Shown: in pieces, positions 1 to 6,188 of the stretch
Position numbering within the stretch: the first letter of the stretch is position 1
How the letters are laid out: each line of letters opens with the position of its first letter
Origin: Gammaproteobacteria bacterium
GTDB lineage: Bacteria > Pseudomonadota > Gammaproteobacteria > Steroidobacterales > Steroidobacteraceae
Reading direction: 5' to 3'
DNA length: 64,000 nucleotides
Assembly (NCBI GenBank): GCA_025359565.1
Contig: JANYFY010000026.1
Coordinates: forward strand, 1 to 64,000
Position numbers and translations under genes: made by a program
Notes under the pieces: model-generated
Seen by the model: only the letters and a program-made list of their open reading frames with translations
Told to the model about the DNA's origin: nothing
Databases searched by the model: none

Positions 1-664
1 TGGAAATAAAATCTGCGGGCAACGAATTGGAACGACAAAAGGCCAGGAACTCCTCAATCCAGGCATTTGCGGCAGTGGCGGGTCCGCCGACTTTGAGTGC
101 GCTATCAACACCTTTAATGGCTTCTACCGTATATCGGTACAGCTTGAAATAGTCACCTGGCTTGCCGCTGCCAAACGCAGTTAAGTTGGGTTCATTCCAT
201 ACTTCGAAAAACCATTGCCGCACTTCTTGCGTGCCATAGCGTTCGACCCAATGCTGCACCAATTTACGAATTAATGTCGACCACATTGTATAGTCTTGAG
301 GTGGTGTTACGTTCGCCTGGTAATGGAATACAGTTTTATCGCCGGAGGCTAGCACGCGAGGCATGAAGCTTAGTTCGACAAAAGGTTTCATACCGATGGA
401 AAGCAAAAAATCGAATATTTGATCCGCGTTGAAAAACGAATAGAATAAAGTATCTCCTTCGGCGATTAATGTGCCCATGTCATCGCAAAGGAGGCCGTGG
501 AAACGCACGTGCATCATCCCAAGCTCATTATGAGCGCGCCGCAGCTGGGCTTGCCAATCCGCACGCAGTGCGAGCGTCGCATGCCCACTGCCGATGGTAT
601 GTTCCCAAAAATGCGGCAATGCCGCGGATGTGCCGTAGAGATCACCGCTAAACTTAGCGGTCAC
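1..664 (-). CDS. GH39-family glycoside hydrolase (beta-xylosidase-like), partial
   Basis: Reading the reverse strand from 664 to the left edge gives an uninterrupted frame of about 221 residues that runs out of the window, so the C-terminus is missing. It shows GH39 landmarks in order: PHFWEHTIGSGHA near the N-terminus, HVRFHGLLCDDMG, FVELSFMP, and WFFEVWNEPNL, in which the Glu of NEP is the general acid/base of clan GH-A. Family members release xylose or related sugars from oligosaccharides. No signal peptide is visible. I chose the GTG at 664 because residues downstream match the family start and the GTG overlaps a stop codon (GTGA) of an upstream frame. The same frame stays open further upstream without ATG. 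Substrate is not determinable. Confidence 0.85.
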   Translation of the reverse strand, partial: MTAKFSGDLYGTSAALPHFWEHTIGSGHATLALRADWQAQLRRAHNELGMMHVRFHGLLCDDMGTLIAEGDTLFYSFFNADQIFDFLLSIGMKPFVELSFMPRVLASGDKTVFHYQANVTPPQDYTMWSTLIRKLVQHWVERYGTQEVRQWFFEVWNEPNLTAFGSGKPGDYFKLYRYTVEAIKGVDSALKVGGPATAANAWIEEFLAFCRSNSLPADFIS

Positions 665-1099
665 AGCGCTGCATTTCTGCGATGAATTGCGACAATCGCT
701 GCGGCATCGCTGTCCGCTGAGCCAATCACTTCGGTCAGCTGGTCGACCAACACTTAAGAATCCTCGATTAAAAGCACAACTAATGCGGTTGCAAACATTG
801 CTCGTCCAGGCGTTGAAATCAAACAATCAGAGTCTTCAATTGACGAGTTTACTTTATGAATATATCTCGGTCTTCAGAACCGGCACTTGCGTGCTGTAGG
901 GAGATTCCTACACCAGCGGGACCGATCGGCACTTGATCGAGAGGCATCTGGAAATCACGGATGGGTTTCCAGCGCGCGCCGCCAGATAGGCTGATATGCC
1001 TGCGGCTGTCGGATGTCATCCTAATTCGGCTGGTGGGCGCACGATCACTTGTATTGTCTGTTAAGTTTGTTATGTTGTAGATCTTGGTGAGTAAATTGC
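665..1099. other. Gene-poor stretch with short, probably decayed minus-strand frames
   Basis: No convincing gene. On the minus strand a 56-codon frame runs 1019..849 (starts MTSDSRRHIS, ends RDIFIK). Two further fragments in another frame end at 758 and at 661. The last, about 29 codons ending RRNAAL, overlaps the GTG of the GH39 gene by GTGA. No fragment resembles a family I recognise. Neighbouring open fragments in different frames look like the remains of a coding region upstream of the glycosidase, but this is inference. The right end (about 1020-1099) holds the leader of the next gene. Confidence 0.4.
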
Positions 1100-2029
1100 T
1101 TGTGGGTTAACAATTTGCGCTATTGCTATCACCCGGGATATCAACTGGGGCTGTCACCAAAGCATCCCTTCCCCATGAGCAAATATCCGTTGCTCATGGA
1201 ACTCCTATTGGCTGAAGGCGTATTGCATCCTAATGATTTGTTGGTACCTGAGCCGCTGGATAGGTGGACCTTGGAGCGGGTTCATACTCGTGAGTATCTT
1301 GATAAGTTACAGTCCTCTAGTCTTTCTTTGGCGGAGCAACGAGTGCTGGGCTTTCCGTGGTCGGAGTCTCTGTGGTCACGGTCGCGGCTTGCGGGTGGGG
1401 GTACCTTGCTTGCGGCCCGCACGGCGTTAAAGTTAGGTCTGGCTGCTAACTTGGCGGGCGGAACCCATCATGCCTTCGCTGATCATGGCGAGGGATTTTG
1501 TGTGCTGAACGATGTGGCTGTTGCTATCACTCAATTGCGTGCGGAAGGACTCATCGACCGAGCAGCCATTGTTGATCTTGACGTTCACCAAGGTAATGGC
1601 ACCGCAGCTATTTTCGAGGGGGTGGATCAGGTATTTAGTTTCTCAATGCACGGCGAGCAGAATTATCCCACCGTGAAAATGCGTTCTCGTATGGATATCT
1701 CCTTGCCCAATGGCGTCGGCGATGTCGAATATCTTGCGAGATTGGTAGAAAATCTGCCACGCGTTCTTGGAGGTAATCCAGAAATTGTGTTTTATCTCGC
1801 GGGGGTCGATGTCGCGGCGGGTGATCGTTACGGTAAACTGAAGCTGACCGAGCAGGGAATAAGTAGGCGTGATCGTACGGTGATTGAGGCGGTACGCGGT
1901 CTCGGGATTCCGTTGGTTATTGTCTTGGCGGGCGGTTATGCCGAGTCGCGGGTGCGCACCGCGGAGCTGCATGCGCTTGTGTTTCGCGAGGCGGTTGCCT
2001 ATGAGCGGTGTCAGCAATGCAGGTCCTAA
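1100..2029 (+). CDS. Histone deacetylase / acetylpolyamine amidohydrolase family protein
   Basis: A 309-residue arginase/deacetylase-fold protein that should remove acetyl groups from an acylated amine using zinc. Visible signature: GGTHHAFADHGEGFC at about 120-134 (the His-His charge relay), DLDVHQGNG at about 160-167 and AGVDVAAGD at about 234-242, supplying the Asp-His-Asp zinc ligands, and a late GGY carrying the catalytic Tyr. No signal peptide, so cytoplasmic. The frame is closed by TGA at 1088. TTG at 1100 is the first possible start and has GGTGA about 9 nt upstream. Bacterial members act on acetylpolyamines, acetoin-related proteins or other acetyl-lysines. The neighbouring amine-catabolism genes favour a small-molecule amide substrate, but that is inference. 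Confidence 0.85.
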   Translation: MWVNNLRYCYHPGYQLGLSPKHPFPMSKYPLLMELLLAEGVLHPNDLLVPEPLDRWTLERVHTREYLDKLQSSSLSLAEQRVLGFPWSESLWSRSRLAGGGTLLAARTALKLGLAANLAGGTHHAFADHGEGFCVLNDVAVAITQLRAEGLIDRAAIVDLDVHQGNGTAAIFEGVDQVFSFSMHGEQNYPTVKMRSRMDISLPNGVGDVEYLARLVENLPRVLGGNPEIVFYLAGVDVAAGDRYGKLKLTEQGISRRDRTVIEAVRGLGIPLVIVLAGGYAESRVRTAELHALVFREAVAYERCQQCRS

Positions 2030-2045
2030 AATCACCCAAGCTTAT

Positions 2046-2747
2046 TCATTCCAGAAAATTCACCATCCATTGGGCAAATACTTCGCCTTGTGCGTTCCTT
2101 TTTAGTTCCTGGCGAGCTTGCGCAATGACTTCGACGGGCAGTTTGCGCACAAGTAACTCAGTCAGTTCCGACATAAAAATGGGCGAGAACTCCGGATGGT
2201 ATTGCGTAGTCATGATGTGTTGGTCGCAAACGAAGGAAGCGAGTGGACAGAAGTCATCGCCTCCGAGGCGTTGCGCGGATGCCGGTAGTTGAGTTACTTG
2301 CTCGCAATGCGACGCGTATAGCTCAAGAGTAGATTGGTAAGGGGCCATCCAGGGCAATTTTTTAGAAAAATGGGTTGCAGCGATTCCCATGCGCCAACCG
2401 CCGGGATTCATCTCAACCCGACCGCCGAGCGCTAGGGCGATGGCTTGATGACCGAAGCAAAGTCCCACTAAAGGTATTCGTCGGCTGTGCAGATCGCGTA
2501 TTAAGACAAGCAGTCGCGTGATCCAATCTAATGGGTCGTGTACAGAGGCGGGACTGCCCGTGATGATGTACCCGTCCGCATCCGTGTTTGAGGGGAATTC
2601 GCCATCTTTCACAGACCATACGCGGTAGGACCAATCGGGTCTCTCTGCGCGTAATAGCGTAATTACCTTTTCGCCGTCATTGGGGAAGCGCCTAGCGAAA
2701 GCAGATTCGTCATTGCTGGTGAGTAGTACGGCGATTCGGCGGCTCAT
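2046..2747 (-). CDS. Class I glutamine amidotransferase domain protein
   Basis: A 233-residue stand-alone class I (triad) amidotransferase. The nucleophile elbow GLCFGHQAIA carries the catalytic Cys and QYHPEFS carries the His-x-Glu pair. GYIITGSPASVHD matches the oxyanion region. No synthetase domain is attached, so it either serves a separate partner or acts as a hydrolase of gamma-glutamyl amides, as PuuD does in putrescine catabolism. It is divergent from the P450 and GS-like genes, which start 92 bp away and may share control. Being beside a GS-like ligase fits a ligase/hydrolase pair for gamma-glutamylated amines, but the sequence is closer to the GMP-synthase-type GATase family than to the PuuD (C26) family, so function stays open. 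Confidence 0.8.
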   Translation of the reverse strand: MSRRIAVLLTSNDESAFARRFPNDGEKVITLLRAERPDWSYRVWSVKDGEFPSNTDADGYIITGSPASVHDPLDWITRLLVLIRDLHSRRIPLVGLCFGHQAIALALGGRVEMNPGGWRMGIAATHFSKKLPWMAPYQSTLELYASHCEQVTQLPASAQRLGGDDFCPLASFVCDQHIMTTQYHPEFSPIFMSELTELLVRKLPVEVIAQARQELKRNAQGEVFAQWMVNFLE

Positions 2748-2839
2748 GACTTATCATCTTAGTTCTGTTGGTTTCGTTGTCAATGCAATGATATTCTAAG
2801 GGGCGTTATGAAAGCTCTGCCTCGGGGGGTTAAGTCAAT

Positions 2840-4102
2840 ATGACAGTGTGGGTTCCGATCGATGATGGCCACGCTGACCTGTCCAGTCACGATAGCTTTA
2901 CCAATGGCGCGCCACAGAATACTTTTTCCCGATTAAGACGGGAAGATCCCCTGGCCTGGTGTGATTATGCGGCGGGCACTGGATTCTGGTCAGTCACGCG
3001 TCATGCCGATGTTTCACAATTGTTGCGCGACTATAAATGGATGAGTTCGGCACGCGGCATCCGCATGGAAGACCAGAGCTACGAGGAATACTTAGCGCGG
3101 CGTACCTTTCAGGAAACCGATCCCCCCGAACATACCGATGTACGCATTCGCGTCAGCAAAGCGTTCACTCGTCCAGTGATTGACCAATTCGACGCCCAGA
3201 TTCGCGAATTATGCAACGAGATTCTAGATCAGGCACTGAGCAATCCTGAGTTCGATGCGGTTCACGAAATTGCGAGACAACTTCCCATGCGCATGTTGGG
3301 CCAAATCATTGGCACTCCGCAGTCAGATCTTGATTGGTTGGTTCGTAAAGGCGATGAGTTGATTAGTAACACTGATCCTGAGTACACCACTCATGTGTTA
3401 GATAAAGTTGATACTGAAGCTTTTCGATTTATGCCGTTCCGCTCGCCAGCCGGTGGCGAGCTCTATGAATACGCAAAGTCGTTAATGGAGCAAAAACGGC
3501 GCAGCGGTGACGATGCGGGTGTGCTGGGTATCATTCTGCAACCTGATGCGAAAGGCAATGTCATTCCTGAGCATGAGTTCAGAAACTTCTTTTGTTTGTT
3601 GGTTGCAGCGGGTAACGATACTACGCGTTATTCGATCGCGGCGGCCTTGCATGCGATGGCGAATCGCCCAGCACTACTCAAGCAATTGCACGAAGGGGGT
3701 CCTGAGCTGTGGAACACGGCGCCTGATGAATTTATTCGTTGGGCCAGTCCCGCGATGTATTTTCGGCGCACGGCGAGTCGCGACGGTGAAATGCATGGCA
3801 AAACTATTCATAAAGGCGATAAGGTACTTCTGTGGTTTGTCTCGGCTAACCGCGATGAGGCGGCTTTTCAGAATCCTTTTGAAGTCGATCCGGCGCGTTC
3901 GCCGAATCGACATGTGTCATTCGGGCAGGGTGGCGCGCATGTATGCTTAGGCATGTGGCTAGCTCGACTCGAAGTGCGCTTGTTGTTACAGGAATTTGCG
4001 CGACGTGTGGCGAGCGTCGAACAGGTCGCGGCGCATACTTACCTGCGCTCAAATTTCGTGGGTGGTATAAAAAAATTGCCGGTACGCGTGCAATTGCGTT
4101 GA
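2840..4102 (+). CDS. Cytochrome P450
   Basis: A 420-residue soluble bacterial class I P450. It shows the ETDPPEHTDVRIRVSKAFT helix-C region, the I-helix oxygen-activation motif AAGNDTTR, an ExxR pair in the K helix region (EFIRW), FRRTA, and the heme loop FGQGGAHVCLG whose Cys ligates the iron. There is no membrane anchor. It resembles CYPs acting on terpenoids and small alicyclic compounds. No ferredoxin or ferredoxin reductase gene is adjacent; the nearest iron-sulfur protein is the CDGSH protein at 5470. The GS-like gene follows 32 bp downstream, so the two are probably co-transcribed. P450 next to a GS-like gene is known, as I recall, from mycobacterial morpholine/piperidine degradation loci. 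The substrate is not readable from sequence. Confidence 0.9.
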   Translation: MTVWVPIDDGHADLSSHDSFTNGAPQNTFSRLRREDPLAWCDYAAGTGFWSVTRHADVSQLLRDYKWMSSARGIRMEDQSYEEYLARRTFQETDPPEHTDVRIRVSKAFTRPVIDQFDAQIRELCNEILDQALSNPEFDAVHEIARQLPMRMLGQIIGTPQSDLDWLVRKGDELISNTDPEYTTHVLDKVDTEAFRFMPFRSPAGGELYEYAKSLMEQKRRSGDDAGVLGIILQPDAKGNVIPEHEFRNFFCLLVAAGNDTTRYSIAAALHAMANRPALLKQLHEGGPELWNTAPDEFIRWASPAMYFRRTASRDGEMHGKTIHKGDKVLLWFVSANRDEAAFQNPFEVDPARSPNRHVSFGQGGAHVCLGMWLARLEVRLLLQEFARRVASVEQVAAHTYLRSNFVGGIKKLPVRVQLR

Positions 4103-4134
4103 GCGTGCATGCAATTGCGTTAAGGAGAGTTTAA

Positions 4135-5418
4135 GTGGCTGCTGAGCGACTCAGATTATTATTTTGTGATCATTTGAATCTGGCGCGCGGAAAATATCTT
4201 CCGGCTTCCAAGAAAAGTGGCGGTGCATCGCGATTCGCCCAGGCGATTTATGCGTTGACTTACGGCAAGGATCTAATTCCCGCTCCGGGGACCAAGATGT
4301 TGCAGGGAATGCCCGACATGGATGCGGTGTTTACCGCTGCGGATATACGCGCTGGGTGGGAGATGAATACATCGGTGGCGATCGCCGATCTCAATGAAAC
4401 TGATGGATCGCCTCTGCCGATGTGTGGGCGTCAACTACTTAAACGTACGGTCAATGAATGGCGTTCGCTAGGGCTGAACCCTAAAGTCGGACTAGAGCTT
4501 GAAGCCTATGTATTTGAGCGCACTGAAGCGGGAAAGTTAGTGCCTTATGACACGCCGGGTGCCTATGTCTATAGCACCGGACCTGCCTGTGATCCGCGTC
4601 GATTTACCGATAACCTTTGGCACCGAGCGGAATCGCTGGGCTTTAAAGTAGAATGCATGACCTCAGAGTTTGACGCGCCCCAACTAGAATTTACGCTGGT
4701 TTATGACGATGCGCTACGCGCGGTCGATGACGCTTTTCTGTTCCGGTTGATGGCTCGCGAAGTGGCGTTTGAACATGGTTTGCTGCTGACTTTTATGCCA
4801 AAGCCCATCCTCGAGAAGGGGGGTAGCGGTTTGCACGTGAACTTCTCGTTTAATGACTCGACCGGGCATAATGTGGTTGCAGACGGTCAGGGTTTAGATC
4901 TTTCGCCCGTTGCGCGCAGCTCTGTGGCAGGCCTAATGCGGCATCATCAGGGGATGTGCGCGTTGGTGGCGCCAACGGTTAATTCCTATCAGCGACTAAA
5001 ACCGGGTTCGATGTCGGGTTACTGGCGCAATTGGGCTGTCGACCATCGCGGGGCAACTACTCGCATATCGGCACAGGGCGGAACGCGGGCGCGTATTGAG
5101 CATCGTATGGGCGACGCGGCGGCTAATCCGTATGTGTTAGTGGCGGCAGTGCTGCAGGCGGCAAAATTGGGCTACGCCGAAAAATATGCACTCCCGCCAC
5201 CGGAAAGCGGGGATTGTCTGAGTCATACCGACGCGACTGAGGGCGTGCCCGAGAATCTCGGCGCGGCACTCGATGCACTCGAAGCCGACAAGGCGTTTGT
5301 TACGAGCATGGGCGAAACGTTGGTGGCAAATCATGTGGCGATTAAACGGGCGGAAATCAAAGAGACCGAAAATTTGCAAGGCGACGCTCTTAGAGACTAT
5401 TACATCAACTATGTTTGA
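4135..5418 (+). CDS. Glutamine-synthetase-like gamma-glutamyl ligase
   Basis: A 427-residue GS-fold protein. Metal and nucleotide residues are visible: LELEAYVFER (ExE), EFDAPQLEFTL, GGSGLHVNFSF (the conserved His), NSYQRLKPG, and RIEHRMGDAAANPY (Glu-x-Arg and the NP motif). It lacks the adenylylation loop of classical GlnA and is the size of PuuA, GlnT or GMAS enzymes, which join glutamate to amines such as putrescine, methylamine or isopropylamine using ATP. GTG start at 4135 with AAGGAG about 9 nt before it. Placement after a P450 and opposite a sarcosine-oxidase operon points to amine catabolism rather than ammonia assimilation. The acceptor amine is unknown. Confidence 0.85.
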   Translation: MAAERLRLLFCDHLNLARGKYLPASKKSGGASRFAQAIYALTYGKDLIPAPGTKMLQGMPDMDAVFTAADIRAGWEMNTSVAIADLNETDGSPLPMCGRQLLKRTVNEWRSLGLNPKVGLELEAYVFERTEAGKLVPYDTPGAYVYSTGPACDPRRFTDNLWHRAESLGFKVECMTSEFDAPQLEFTLVYDDALRAVDDAFLFRLMAREVAFEHGLLLTFMPKPILEKGGSGLHVNFSFNDSTGHNVVADGQGLDLSPVARSSVAGLMRHHQGMCALVAPTVNSYQRLKPGSMSGYWRNWAVDHRGATTRISAQGGTRARIEHRMGDAAANPYVLVAAVLQAAKLGYAEKYALPPPESGDCLSHTDATEGVPENLGAALDALEADKAFVTSMGETLVANHVAIKRAEIKETENLQGDALRDYYINYV

Positions 5419-5469
5419 CAGCACACCGAGTTCGAATTACGGTCTATGTTTTGCCGCAGAGATATTCAC

Positions 5470-5709
5470 ATGACAAACCCAACGATTGCCCAAAAGAGTC
5501 CCTATGCCGTCGAGGTTGAAGCGGGCAAGACCTATTATTGGTGTGCCTGTGGCAAGAGCGTTAAACAACCGTTTTGTGACGGTAGTCATAAGGGCAGCGA
5601 ATTCGCTCCCGTGAAATATACCGCGTCGCAGTCGACCACGATATTTTTTTGCGGATGCAAGCACACCCACAAAGCCCCGTTGTGCGACGGTAGTCATCTT
5701 AAGCTTTAA
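5470..5709 (+). CDS. CDGSH iron-sulfur domain protein with two motifs
   Basis: A 79-residue protein made of two CDGSH units: C25-x-C27...C36DGSH40 and C61-x-C63...C72DGSH76. Each should bind one 2Fe-2S cluster through three Cys and one His. Paired CDGSH units are typical of bacterial members. Such proteins transfer electrons or clusters, and some partner glutamate-synthase-like or oxygenase enzymes. An upstream in-frame start at 5446 exists, but the ATG at 5470 gives the conserved N-terminus. It is the third gene of the P450/GS-like group. Its stop overlaps the soxG stop tail-to-tail. It is the only small redox protein near two oxygenases that lack partners. Confidence 0.88.
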   Translation: MTNPTIAQKSPYAVEVEAGKTYYWCACGKSVKQPFCDGSHKGSEFAPVKYTASQSTTIFFCGCKHTHKAPLCDGSHLKL

Positions 5710-6188
5710 GGATGATTGAATGCCGTGGCTCGAGTCGCACCGAGCTGCGTAATGACCTCCACGAAATGAGTCGCGTAGCTGCAATGCACCCAGATCGAAA
5801 ACCCCCCAGGATTTCGCGCGACAATCGTAGGACAGTCGAACAGCGCGAGTGCGGCACACGGGCGATCCTGTAATACCGCCTCGATGTCGATAGTGCTGGC
5901 GAGTAAGCGGCTCGCGCCGCTGCCCACGAGCGTTACTGCGTGCCATTTTCCACTGACATCAATAACTGTACCTAAGCCCGCGTCGCCGGCTGCTTCCATG
6001 AAAGATTGCATCGTGCCGTCCGCAGAGGGCGCGAACCAGCGGCCGGGTGCGATGGGGAGAAACGCCAGGGACTGGTGACCGGTCATTCCACCATTTGGCC
6101 ACTCGCCAAACGCAGTAAATTCATAATCTCTTGAGGCCGGCGTTTCCCATAACTGGCAGGAAAAATCGTCGAAAAGTGCGTGGCTCAC
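5706..6188 (-). CDS. soxG: Sarcosine oxidase gamma subunit-like protein
   Basis: A 160-residue protein, last in the Rieske-soxBDA operon, in the position and general pattern of the gamma subunit of heterotetrameric sarcosine oxidase (SoxG, YgfZ/GcvT-related fold). Recognisable parts are DVSGKWHAVTLVGSGASRLL and the conserved core IDIEAVL near the middle. Family members are usually somewhat longer (about 190-210), so this is a short version. GTG start at 6188 overlaps the soxA stop (GTGA), implying coupled translation. In known enzymes SoxG stabilises the complex and carries no cofactor. Annotation rests mostly on context. An N-methylglutamate dehydrogenase MgdD subunit would look the same. 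Confidence 0.75.
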   Translation of the reverse strand: MSHALFDDFSCQLWETPASRDYEFTAFGEWPNGGMTGHQSLAFLPIAPGRWFAPSADGTMQSFMEAAGDAGLGTVIDVSGKWHAVTLVGSGASRLLASTIDIEAVLQDRPCAALALFDCPTIVARNPGGFSIWVHCSYATHFVEVITQLGATRATAFNHP

